From an uncultured Anaerolineaceae bacterium (lineage in GTDB: Bacteria > Chloroflexota > Anaerolineae > Promineifilales > Promineifilaceae), in the NCBI GenBank assembly GCA_937967805.1, contig CALBTC010000206.1, positions 1 to 21,027 on the forward strand: a DNA stretch of 21,027 nucleotides, read 5' to 3'. Both the position numbers and the translations under genes were made by a program. How positions within the stretch are numbered: the first letter of the stretch is position 1; the number at the start of each line of letters is the position of its first letter. Below, in pieces: positions 1 to 8,200 of this stretch. Below the pieces are notes generated by a model. That model saw only the letters and a program-made list of their open reading frames with translations. It was not told the origin of the DNA and made no database searches.

Positions 1-188
1 TCCACATCGGCCAGGTAGACGGCGCGCCCACCATTCACACCATCGAGCTCAACTGCGAGGCCGACGTGCCGGGCATTAATGACGCCACCCTGCAGGATTA
101 TGCCGAGCGGGCCAAGGCAGGCTGCCCCGTCTCTAAAGCGCTGGCCGGCGTCAGCAACATCCAGCTTACCGCCACGCTCAAAAGTTAA
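1..188 (+). CDS. OsmC family peroxiredoxin, 3' part only
   Basis: The first complete codon is at position 3, and the reading frame stays open to TAA at 186-188, giving the last 61 residues of a protein whose start lies outside the window. The visible part contains ELNCEADVPGI, then AKAGCPVSKAL, and ends in a beta strand reading IQLTATLKS. The CPVSK segment is the signature around the second redox Cys of OsmC/Ohr thiol peroxidases, and the terminal strand is also typical. Members of this family reduce organic hydroperoxides in the cytoplasm, usually recycled by lipoylated proteins or thiols. The first catalytic Cys and the conserved Arg/Glu would lie upstream and cannot be checked, so OsmC cannot be separated from the related YhfA-like subfamilies. 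It faces the next gene tail to tail across a 91 bp gap. Confidence 0.82.
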   Translation, partial: HIGQVDGAPTIHTIELNCEADVPGINDATLQDYAERAKAGCPVSKALAGVSNIQLTATLKS

Positions 189-232
189 CCCCCCCACAGC
201 CCTAACTATACAGCTTGTCAAAAGCCGGCCTG

Positions 233-277
233 CTCCCGCAGGGTAATTGGATGACGGTGCCGTCCGGGTTGCGGGAG
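233..277. terminator. Hairpin between convergent genes (candidate bidirectional terminator)
   Basis: CTCCCGCA (233-240) pairs with TGCGGGAG (270-277), and a small inner GACGG/CCGTC repeat lies at 253-264. It fills the gap between the plus-strand osmC-like gene and the minus-strand gene ending at 280. A run of four T on the minus strand follows some 10 bases past the stem. No other element is seen in the gap. Confidence 0.4.
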
Positions 278-279
278 GG

Positions 280-1011
280 TCAGGCAGGGATTGCTAGAGC
301 AGCTAATTTTTGGTAATAGGGCTGGCATTCGGCGAGTAACGGCCGTAACTTGTCAGGAAATGGCTCCGTTTTGGGACGATACTTTTGAAAGCCTGTTGAA
401 CGGTGTACCGCATCGTACCAAAATTTAGCCCAGGAACCATCTTCCGGCCGCGCCCCTGCCTCCCAACTGAGCATCGCCTCATCAAACGGAATGCTAATTT
501 GCCGGCACAGTTTCGTCAGCACGCCACGTGGATTGAGCAGCGTTTGTTTAGAATCCAAAACGGGCGGCGTTTGCCCAATGCTGTGCAAATAATCCAGCAG
601 TTCCAGGTGCAGCGCGTAACCCACATCGTGCAGGGCTGGCTGCGCCACTTGTTTGGCGTAAGAAGGCAGCATCTCCACCGGGTCGCGCGTCAGAATCACG
701 TTTACCGTCTGGCGCATGAAGCCCCAGTCCAGATCGTTCAGGTGATGGGTCATGTGCTTAAAAAAGAGCACGGGCTTGCCATGATCGCCTAGGATCAGGT
801 CTTGCACCACCTTTTCGCCGTCATTTTCCATCTCGGCGATGATTTGTTCCGCCCCAGGATGATATTCCCGGGCAGGTGTTTTGGAAAGGTAGTGGGCATA
901 GAGCGGTTCGTCGAAAACGGCCGTATCCCCCCGCTGCGCAAAACTATACATCAACGCTGTCGAGATATTCCGCGGCCCGCTCCAGAGGCAGATTCGGGTT
1001 GTTTGGGTCAT
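280..1011 (-). CDS. Sulfotransferase-fold P-loop protein (plant BCAT-like N-domain type)
   Basis: This is a 243-residue cytoplasmic protein with no signal peptide. Near the N-terminus, SGPRNISTALMYSFAQ (residues 11-26) has the position and form of the 5'-phosphosulfate-binding loop of PAPS-dependent sulfotransferases. It is followed by FDEPLY (33-38). VILTRDPVEMLPSYAK (105-120) matches the 3'-phosphate-binding motif (RxPxxxxxS, with R109 and S117). The first half closely resembles, from memory, the N-terminal domain of plant 'branched-chain-amino-acid aminotransferase-like' fusion proteins. The start ATG has GGGAGG five to six bases upstream on the minus strand. It is the last gene of a minus-strand trio whose two upstream genes are class IV aminotransferases, which suggests a joint role. 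No sulfated or phosphorylated substrate is known to me, so actual sulfotransfer activity is unproven. Confidence 0.75.
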   Translation of the reverse strand: MTQTTRICLWSGPRNISTALMYSFAQRGDTAVFDEPLYAHYLSKTPAREYHPGAEQIIAEMENDGEKVVQDLILGDHGKPVLFFKHMTHHLNDLDWGFMRQTVNVILTRDPVEMLPSYAKQVAQPALHDVGYALHLELLDYLHSIGQTPPVLDSKQTLLNPRGVLTKLCRQISIPFDEAMLSWEAGARPEDGSWAKFWYDAVHRSTGFQKYRPKTEPFPDKLRPLLAECQPYYQKLAALAIPA

Positions 1012-1045
1012 TGTTCCTCCCTTTCGGTGGTCGGTAATCCGTGAT

Positions 1046-1090
1046 CGGTAATCGGTAAACCGACCACCGCTTACCGTTTACCGATTACCG
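1046..1090. repeat. Intergenic inverted repeat, GGTAATCGG type
   Basis: The arm at 1046-1060 (CGGTAATCGGTAAAC) is perfectly complementary to 1076-1090, with a 15-base loop between. A second pairing, GGTGGTCGGT (1027-1036) with ACCGACCACC (1059-1068), is mutually exclusive with the first. The right arm runs over the stop codon of the aminotransferase gene (1078-1080), so the repeat contributes its last codons. It may act as an attenuator or mRNA-stabilising hairpin between the aminotransferase and sulfotransferase-like genes. The built-in direct repeats (CGGTAAT) suggest a dispersed repeat family. Confidence 0.75.
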
Positions 1091-2001
1091 TCCGCCACCG
1101 CCGCCTGCACCAATTCATCATACAGACCCTGTAATCGCCGGGTCATCGGTCCGTAGCTGCCACTGCCGATGGTACGGCCGTCTACCTTCGTCACCGGTGT
1201 CAGGCCGCCAAATGTGCCTGTCACAAACGCTTCGTCTGCCCCGTACACGTCGAACAGGGAAAAATTTTTCTGATAGCAGGAAATATCATTCTGGCGGCAC
1301 GCCTCAATTACCTTGCCACGCGTGATACCGTTCATGCAATATTGGCCGGTGGAGGTCCACACTTCGCCGTTTTTTACCATGAAAAAGTTAGTGGCGTTAC
1401 AGGTGGCCACAAAGCCATGAATGTCTAGCATCAAGGCTTCATCGGCGCCAGCCTCCAATGCCTGCACCAGGGCCATCACCTCGTGCAGCTTGCTGTGGCA
1501 GTTCAGGCGTGGGTCCAAATAATCGGGCGAGCCGCGCCGGATGCTGCTGGTGAACAGCGTCACGCCTCGCTCGCGGCTGGCGAGGTCGGCCAGCTTATGC
1601 TCGGCGATGATCACCAGGTTTGGCCCGCTGATCGTCAGGCGGGGGTCCTGCGACGGCGTCTTTTTGATGCCGCGCGTCAGCATAAAGCGGACGTGGACAT
1701 TGTCGTGCATCTCGTTGGCATTGATGGTTTGCCAGAGGGCATCGGTGAGTTCTTCGTGGCTCATCCCCACTTCCATGCCAATCGTGGCCGCCCCCTGCCA
1801 CAGCCGGTCCAGATGTTCATCCAGGAAGACCAGCACCCCTTCATGCAGGCGCAGCGCCTCCCAAACGCCGTCCCCCACCAGGTAACCGCTGTCAAAAACA
1901 GAAATCTTGGCCTCATTGCGGGGAAACAGCTCGCCGTTGATGTAAATCAGTACATTTTCATTCCGCGCATCAGGCACGGCGTTGTGGGTTCCATGCATCA
2001 T
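1078..2001 (-). CDS. Class IV PLP-dependent aminotransferase (BCAT/D-AAT-like)
   Basis: This 307-residue fold-type IV aminotransferase is of the usual length for BCAT/D-amino-acid transaminase proteins. ISVFDSGYLVGDGVWEALR (33-51) is the typical N-terminal region. LNCHSKLHEV places the probable Schiff-base lysine at K171. NGITRGKVIE (224-233) and TGTFGGLTPV (261-270) form the phosphate-binding end of the active site. The segment normally reading G-x-V-x-E-x-x-x-x-N reads GFVATCNATN here, so Thr200 occupies the position of the Glu that contacts the PLP pyridine nitrogen. Either the chemistry is altered or the assignment within class IV is wrong. The start ATG (a second ATG follows directly) has AAGGAGAG upstream. 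The reaction is presumably amino-group transfer between an amino acid and a 2-oxoacid. The substrate cannot be read from sequence, and a lyase or R-selective transaminase is possible. Confidence 0.85.
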   Translation of the reverse strand: MMHGTHNAVPDARNENVLIYINGELFPRNEAKISVFDSGYLVGDGVWEALRLHEGVLVFLDEHLDRLWQGAATIGMEVGMSHEELTDALWQTINANEMHDNVHVRFMLTRGIKKTPSQDPRLTISGPNLVIIAEHKLADLASRERGVTLFTSSIRRGSPDYLDPRLNCHSKLHEVMALVQALEAGADEALMLDIHGFVATCNATNFFMVKNGEVWTSTGQYCMNGITRGKVIEACRQNDISCYQKNFSLFDVYGADEAFVTGTFGGLTPVTKVDGRTIGSGSYGPMTRRLQGLYDELVQAAVADGNR

Positions 2002-2019
2002 AATCTCTCCTTAAAACCT

Positions 2020-2069
2020 ATCCGCAGATTACACAGATTGGATTGATTTAATCTGCGCAATCTGTGGAT
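2020..2069. repeat. Intergenic inverted repeat, AATCTGCG type
   Basis: Two 20-base arms (2020-2039 and 2050-2069) pair with 17 Watson-Crick pairs, one G-T and two mismatches around a 10-base loop. The arms carry CCGCAGATT / AATCTGTGG cores, a sequence type I know as a widespread intergenic repeat in several bacterial phyla. It occupies nearly the whole 69 bp gap between the two aminotransferase genes and would form a stable hairpin in their shared transcript. Confidence 0.75.
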
Positions 2070-2070
2070 A

Positions 2071-2925
2071 TTAGATTGCCGTCTTCACTTCTCGCGCTAC
2101 AAACTCATTGTAAGCCGCCAAAATTTGTTGGTGGATGGGTCCGGGACGGCCGTTGCCCACCACCTGCTCGCCAATTTGCACCACCGGCAGCAGCGCCCGC
2201 GATGAACCGCTCAGCGCCGCTTCGCTAAGCTGCGGAATCTGGGTCACAGTGATAGCTTCCAGACTAACAGGAATATCCAATTCTCTGGCCAAATCAAGGA
2301 TGATTTTGCGCGTGATGCCTGCCAGCACCCCGGTACCCGCCGTATGGAACACACCATCGAGCACGCCGTAAAAGTTGGTACCGGTGCCTTCTAAAATTTC
2401 GCCCTGCTCACTTAACAACAGATATTCGTATATATCACCGCCCACTTTGTAGGCGCGGCGCTTTTGGGCGAAATCGGCCGTTTTGGCCAGCGGATTTTTC
2501 CGCGCCAGGTCAGGGGCAAATTCGACGCGCACGCCGTTTTTGTACAGCTCCGGCGGCGGTGGCGTAAAAGGCATCAGGCCAATCAGCAGGCGGCTGTCCG
2601 TACCCAAATGGGTTGGCGCAGCCGCCAGAAAATCAAACCGCACCCGCGCTTCGGGCAGTGGGTATTGGGAACATGCTTCGTGCAATCCCCGGCGCAGCCG
2701 CGCCTCGTCCAATTCATCAGGCCAACCCAGCAAATGCATCGAGTCACGTGTGCGCTGAATGTGGTGCTCCAGGTAGAGAAATTTGTTGTGGTCAAAGGTG
2801 CGCAAGGCAGAATAGACGCCCAATTCCAGGCCATCATACAGTTGGTCAAAACCGGTGACGTGCTCAGAGACGGGTAACGGCCGTATCCCATCCCGCTCCA
2901 CAGCAAAAAGTTGAACCATTGTCAT
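2071..2925 (-). CDS. Class IV PLP-dependent aminotransferase, first gene of the minus-strand trio
   Basis: This is a 284-residue cytoplasmic fold-type IV aminotransferase, clearly different in sequence from the neighbour at 1078-2001. YDGLELGVYSALRTF (30-44) is the N-terminal substrate-side region. NPLAKTADFAQKRRAY gives the probable PLP lysine at K148. GEILEGTGTNFYGV retains the conserved Glu (E179) that contacts the cofactor, unlike the neighbour. VLAGITRKIILDLAREL (200-216) is the phosphate-loop region, and ALSGSSRALLPVVQIG is the C-terminal active-site loop. The ATG at 2925 has no Shine-Dalgarno, and neither has the second ATG at 2919. A TACAAT hexamer ends seven bases before the first ATG, so a leaderless transcript is possible. 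It resembles BCAT, D-amino-acid transaminase and aminodeoxychorismate lyase about equally, so the exact reaction is open. Confidence 0.83.
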   Translation of the reverse strand: MTMVQLFAVERDGIRPLPVSEHVTGFDQLYDGLELGVYSALRTFDHNKFLYLEHHIQRTRDSMHLLGWPDELDEARLRRGLHEACSQYPLPEARVRFDFLAAAPTHLGTDSRLLIGLMPFTPPPPELYKNGVRVEFAPDLARKNPLAKTADFAQKRRAYKVGGDIYEYLLLSEQGEILEGTGTNFYGVLDGVFHTAGTGVLAGITRKIILDLARELDIPVSLEAITVTQIPQLSEAALSGSSRALLPVVQIGEQVVGNGRPGPIHQQILAAYNEFVAREVKTAI

Positions 2926-3238
2926 GTTGCCAATTGTAGCCAGCAGCGTGGCTTTTGACGATGTTTGTTATGCGAAAAATCTAAAGGCGAAATTGTTAAA
3001 TGGGTTACGGCCGTATTCGCCGGATCGATTTAGGATCGTTTCGCTTGTAGACTATAGTACCGATCGTTTAAACTGGCCGATCAAAAATGGACAAATATGT
3101 TATTATTCCGCGTAGCCAGTACTGAACTGCACCTTGCTCGTCTACAACAAACGGCTGGCAATATCCTGGCAGATCGGCAAATCAAGCGGACATCATTGTA
3201 ATTCTATTGTAGTTTAAACCATGTATGGAGGGTATTAA
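2926..3238. other. Divergent intergenic region between aminotransferase and DUF3352 genes
   Basis: This 313 bp stretch has no convincing gene and presumably holds divergent promoters. On the minus strand, TACAAT (2938 to 2933) could be the -10 box for the aminotransferase. On the plus strand, TATAGT (3053-3058) and TATTAT (3101-3106) are -10-like without good -35 boxes. The palindrome GTTTAAAC occurs twice (3066-3073 and 3212-3219), and GATCGTTT-like words occur at 3023, 3034 and 3062. One ACGGCCGT copy is at 3007. The downstream gene has a strong Shine-Dalgarno, TGGAGGG at 3226-3232. A 63-codon open frame at 2924-3115 has no ribosome site and no recognisable features, so I discount it. Confidence 0.5.
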
Positions 3239-4957
3239 ATGAGTGAAGAAACCCAAGTTACAAACAGCCCAGCCGCACCCGGTGGTGGCGGCAACCGAAT
3301 GCTCATTATTGGCGGCATCGCTGTATTAGCTCTTGTAGCCATCGTAGTGGTCGGCGCAATTTTCCTTTTGCCCCGGCTGTTTGGGGCCGATGAAAATGCC
3401 ATTGCCGGTGTGATGCCACCGGAAACCAGCTTACTGGTAGAGTTAAACGCGCTGAACCTGGCGAATGAAGATGCCAATCGCATCGCCCGCGCCTTTGAAG
3501 ATGTGCTGGACGAAAGCGAAGTTGAGTTCGACGCTGACGAACCGACCAGCTTGCTGGAACAACTGGATGAAGACCTGGAAGAAGCCAGCGGGCTCACCAT
3601 AACCGACGACGTTATGCCCTGGATCGGCACGAACATGGGTATCGGCGTGTTTGAACTGGACTTAGAAGCAATGGACCAGGGTGAGGTGCCACAACTCATT
3701 TTTGCCAGCACCATCCGCGATACGGCGCTGGCCGATCAGTTCATTGAAGACCTGATTGACGCTATTGAAGACGAAACCGGCAACGATGTGGACGATGATG
3801 AATACAACGGCGTCATCGTCTTTGAAGTTGACAGTGAGTTTGAGGATGAGCGGCTGGCATTCGGCCGTTCCGATGACATCTTCTTCATTGCAACCAATAT
3901 AGACACGCTAGAAGAAGCTATTGATGCGCAACAAGGGGAAAATTTAGGTGATGTGGCTGAATACCAAAACACCATCGCTCAGCTGCCAGGTGACCGCGCA
4001 CTAACTTTTTATGTGAGCGGTGAAGCATTGGAAGACAGCTTCCAAGCTGCTGAAGAAACAGGTGACCTGGAAGGGCTTGATCCCGATGTCATTGAAGATT
4101 TAGGTTTCCTTGGTGTGGGCATGTCGGCAATGGTTACGCCAGAAGGCATCCGGCTGGATTTTGTGGGAAACTATGAAAGTCTCACAGAAGAACAGCAAGC
4201 GCTGCTAGAAGCTCAAACAGACGACATTGCCACGGCCGAATTTCTACCTGAATCTACCTACGTTTTCCTTGTTGCCCAGCGGCTGGACCTTTTCTGGCAA
4301 AGCGCCGTTGATTCTCTGGACCAGGCAGGCGTCAGCGAAGATGACCTGGATGAAGCCATGGACATGTTCGACGACATGTTTGGCTTCAACCCCAGTGACG
4401 ATCTGTTCCCCTTGCTCGATGGCGAATATAGCCTGGCAATCATCGACAGCGATGAGGGTTTGATTGCCGAGGAATTTGAGGTAGACCTGGGTCTGGTGTT
4501 TATGGCCGGCAGCAGCAGCGGCGAAGAACTGGTTGAACTGGTCGAGGATTTCACCGATGGCCTGGAAGACCAGGACCTGTCTGTCGATGATTCGGCCAAC
4601 GACAATGTGACCATCTATGAAGTTGAAGATCCCGGCGGCGAAATGATTGGCGCTTACGGCTTAAGCGAAGAATATCTAATCCTGTCCACCGGTGGTGAAA
4701 GCATAGAAAATCTTTTTGCCGGAGAAGCAAATCTTGCCGATAGCGATAAGTATCAAAACGTTTGGGATCCATTCCCGCGGGGCACCATTCCTGTTATGTA
4801 CATAGACCTTGATGGTCTCTTTGCCGCTCTTGAAGACGTAGACCCGGCAATGGAAGAGGTGGTGGACGTCAATCCGGTATATGCCTTCGCTATGGGCACC
4901 AGTTCCGATGATAATACGACCCAAACCACCATGATCTTCTTCGTCGCTGGCGAATAA
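3239..4957 (+). CDS. DUF3352-type membrane-anchored acidic protein
   Basis: This is a 572-residue protein. A short Gly/Pro-rich N-terminus (1-20) is followed by one hydrophobic segment (about 22-46, rich in I, A, V, L), and then a long extracytoplasmic part that is visibly very rich in Asp and Glu. MPPETSLLVELNALNL just after the membrane segment resembles the opening strand of DUF3352 proteins, where a 'lP..t.l...v' segment begins the domain. Repeated blocks that begin with a strand and continue with LADQFIEDLI or LVELVEDF helices suggest two related halves. The function of this family is unknown. The start is supported by TGGAGGG six bases upstream. It appears to be a single-gene transcript with a hairpin 30 bp downstream. 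It could equally be described as an uncharacterised signal-anchor lipoprotein-like surface protein, and I see no enzymatic motif. Confidence 0.65.
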   Translation: MSEETQVTNSPAAPGGGGNRMLIIGGIAVLALVAIVVVGAIFLLPRLFGADENAIAGVMPPETSLLVELNALNLANEDANRIARAFEDVLDESEVEFDADEPTSLLEQLDEDLEEASGLTITDDVMPWIGTNMGIGVFELDLEAMDQGEVPQLIFASTIRDTALADQFIEDLIDAIEDETGNDVDDDEYNGVIVFEVDSEFEDERLAFGRSDDIFFIATNIDTLEEAIDAQQGENLGDVAEYQNTIAQLPGDRALTFYVSGEALEDSFQAAEETGDLEGLDPDVIEDLGFLGVGMSAMVTPEGIRLDFVGNYESLTEEQQALLEAQTDDIATAEFLPESTYVFLVAQRLDLFWQSAVDSLDQAGVSEDDLDEAMDMFDDMFGFNPSDDLFPLLDGEYSLAIIDSDEGLIAEEFEVDLGLVFMAGSSSGEELVELVEDFTDGLEDQDLSVDDSANDNVTIYEVEDPGGEMIGAYGLSEEYLILSTGGESIENLFAGEANLADSDKYQNVWDPFPRGTIPVMYIDLDGLFAALEDVDPAMEEVVDVNPVYAFAMGTSSDDNTTQTTMIFFVAGE

Positions 4958-4987
4958 CCTGAAGCCGGGATTCTCAATTGAATATTG

Positions 4988-5022
4988 GACAAAAGGGGCT
5001 TGCGTAATGCAGGCCTCTTGTC
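4988..5022 (+). terminator. Hairpin downstream of the DUF3352 gene
   Basis: GACAA (4988-4992) pairs with TTGTC (5018-5022), and after a two-base bulge GGGGCTTGC (4995-5003) pairs with GCAGGCCTC (5009-5017) with two G-T pairs. The loop is GTAAT. There is no real T tract after it, so it may be a weak terminator or a 3'-end protecting hairpin. Confidence 0.4.
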
Positions 5023-5081
5023 TATGCTTAGGGTGCGCGTTTCCATTTTTGGTATCATCGGTCATAAGCAGCTTGGTAAGG

Positions 5082-5110
5082 TTGACTGTAAACTCGTATC
5101 GCTATATTTT
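5082..5110 (+). promoter_or_regulatory. Candidate promoter of the secreted nuclease gene
   Basis: TTGACT (5082-5087) and TATTTT (5105-5110) are spaced by 17 bases, with an overlapping TATATT at 5103-5108. Transcription would start near 5117, leaving a leader of about 165 bases before the start codon. The rest of the 325 bp gap 4958-5282 shows only the hairpin at 4988-5022. An open frame at 4985-5251 looks non-coding. Confidence 0.4.
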
Positions 5111-5282
5111 AGTGCCATTTTGTTTGTCTTTTGCGGAAGTCCCATGAACAAAGCCCGAACAAATCATCCTTTCTGGCACCCCACACGCAAGCTTCGGCCT
5201 GCTACTGCCAGAGCCAACTGCCACCGGCTTTTCGGGATACCCCCACTTTAGCGTGCCTCTGGCACATCACATGGAGGAAACA

Positions 5283-8200
5283 TTGAGAAGATTCAACCAA
5301 ACTTTACTTATTCTGGCCGCTGTGTTCCTGTTCTTGATAGCCACAGCCGCACCATCTCGAGCAATCGCCACTGATTTGCTCATCACCGGTGTCATCGATG
5401 GTCCCCTCACCGGTGGTCTTCCCAAAGCAGTAGAACTTTATGTCGTCAATGATATTCCCGATTTGAGTATTTTCGGGGTTGGTGGCGCCAATAATGGCGG
5501 CGGCAGCGATGGCGAAGAGTTCACCTTCCCGGCCGATTCTGCCACCGCCGGCCAATTTATCTACCTGGCCACCGAGGCGATAGAGTTCACCAACTTCTTC
5601 GGCTTTGCCCCGGATTACACGGACGGCACGGCCGTTTCTATCAACGGTGACGACGCCATAGAGCTGTTCCAAAATGGTGCAGTCATTGATACCTTTGGCG
5701 ACATCAACGTCGATGGATCCGGCCAGCCGTGGGAATATCTGGACGGCTGGGCCTACCGCGTTTCCGGCACGGGAGCAAATGGCACTCTCTTTAACATTAC
5801 CAACTGGCCCTTCAGCGGCCCCAATGCCCTGGACGGCGAAACCAGCAACGCTACGGCCGCTGTCCCCTTCCCCACCGCAACTTTTGTACCCCTGGCCGGG
5901 GATGCCGCCCCAGGCGTCGCCAGCACAGACCCCGCCAATGGCGCAACCGGTGTGGCCATTGACGCTAACCTCACCATCAACTTTAGTGAAGATGTAACGG
6001 TTACCGGCAGTTGGTTTGATATTACCTGTACGGTGAGCGGGACGCATACGGCCGTAGCCAGCGGTGGCCCCGCCAGCTACACCCTCGATCCCGACACAGA
6101 TTTCGCCAACGGTGAAAACTGTACCGTCACCGTTTTTGCCGCCCAGGTCACCGATGACGACACAGAAGATCCGCCGGACAACATGTCGGCCGACGTCAGC
6201 TTCAGCTTCGATACGGTCAGCCTCAACATCTCCAGCGTGGTCATCAACGAATTCCTGGCCGATCCGGCTACAGGCATCTCCGGCGACGCCAACGGTGACG
6301 GTACTCGCGACGCCAGCGACGATGAATTCATTGAAATTGTCAACGTAAGCGGGGCAGACCTGGACGTGAGTGGTTGGTCCATCAGCGATGGCGTGCAGGT
6401 GCGCCACACCTTCCCTGCCGGCTCTGTGATACCTGCCGATTGTGCGGCCGTCGTCTTTGGCGGTGACACACCAACCGGAGCCTTTGGTAGTGCGGTTGTT
6501 CAGACAGCCTCCACCGGCTCACTCGGCCTGAACAACGGTGGCGACACTCTCCTACTGGATGATGGCGGCTCCAGCACCCTGGAATATGTTTACGGCAGCG
6601 AAGGCGGCAACGACCAATCCCTGACTCGTGAACCAGATGTTACAGGGACGTTTGTGCTGCACAGCAATGCGGCCGCCTCCGGTGGAGTCTTGTTTTCGCC
6701 AGGCACCCAGCTGGACGGCACGCCGTTCTCTGGCTGTATCTTTGGCACGCCGGTCACCATTATGGACATTCAGGGCACCGCTCACCTTTCCACTTATGAA
6801 GGGCAAACAGTGCAGACAAGCGGTATCGTCACCATCGTGCGTAACTCTAGCTTCTACCTGCAAGACCCGCTGGGTGACGGCAACGACGCCACTTCGGATG
6901 CCATTGTTGTCTTCACGGGCTCTACACCCACCGTAGCTGTCGGTGATGCCGTAACTGTTGTTGGCGAAGTAGATGAGTTCTATTCTGGCGGCTCCGGCAC
7001 CGGCAATCTCTCAACGACTGAGCTGGTCAACGTCGCTGTTACCGTCAATTCCAGCGGCAATGCCTTGCCTTCAGCAACCATTTTGGGCAACGGCGGCCGT
7101 ATTCCCCCAAATACCATCATTGATGATGACTCAACTGGAGACGTTAACAGCACGCCTACTTTTGATCCCGAAAATGACGGTATAGACTTCTACGAAAGTG
7201 TAGAGGCCATGCTGGTGCAGGTAAATAATGCCCAGGTTGTGGGCGGCACACGCTTCGGCGAAATTGCCGTCATTGGCGACTTTGGCGCCAATGCCACCGG
7301 TCTCACCCCACGTGGCGGCGTTGTCATCACTCCTAACGACTTCAATCCGGAACGCATCATCATCGACGATGCTATCGTATTTGATGAGCCAGATGCCAAC
7401 GTGGGTGACACCTTTGCCGCACCAATCGTGGGTGTGATAGATTACAGCTTCGGCAATTTCAAGCTGCTGAACTTTGATCCGCTGCCCGCTGTAAACAGCA
7501 GCTTTACAGCCGAATCAACGAATCTCACCGGCGCCGGCACCGAGCTGACGGTGGCTACCTTCAACGTAGAAAACCTCAGCCCTAACGACAGCCAGGACAA
7601 ATTCGATGCGCTGGCCGGCCAGATTGTCAACAATCTAGGGTCCCCGGCGATCATTAGTGTCCAGGAAGTTCAAGATAACAGCGGCTTCACCAACGATGGG
7701 GTAACCGATGCCGGCCAGACCTATGGCTTGCTAATCGACGCCATTCAGGCAGCGGGTGGACCGGTTTACGAATACCGCGATATCGCCCCGCTGGACCTGA
7801 CAGATGGTGGCGCCCCTGGCGGCAACATCCGCGTTGGTTTCCTCTTCCGTCCCGATCGGGTTAGCTTTGTAGATCGCGCCGGGGGTGATGCCGTTACTGA
7901 TACCACGGTCTCGCTAGGTGCCACCGGTGTCGAGCTCAGCGCCAGCCCAGGCCGGATTGATCCCACCGATGACGCCTGGTTTGAAAGCCGCAAGCCGCTG
8001 GCTGGTGAATTCATCTTTGGTGGCCAAAAGATCATTGTGGTAAACAACCACTTCAACTCTAAAGGCGGCGACGACTCGCTGTTTGGGCGCGTACAGCCTC
8101 CAGTTCTGGAATCTGAGGTGCAGCGGTTGCAGCAGGCGATGGTTGTCAACAGCTTTGTGCAGGAGATACTTGCCCTGGACCCCAACGCCAACGTGATTGT

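Noticed and set aside
1021..2070. CRISPR-like array from the repeated GGTAAT and AATCTG words
   Set aside because: Each is a single inverted repeat with a short loop. There are no regularly spaced direct repeats with unique spacers and no cas genes.
4985..5251. 88-codon open frame on the plus strand between the DUF3352 and nuclease genes
   Set aside because: It starts inside the hairpin after the DUF3352 gene, has no ribosome site, odd composition with scattered Arg/His/Pro and no recognisable motif. A promoter candidate lies within it.
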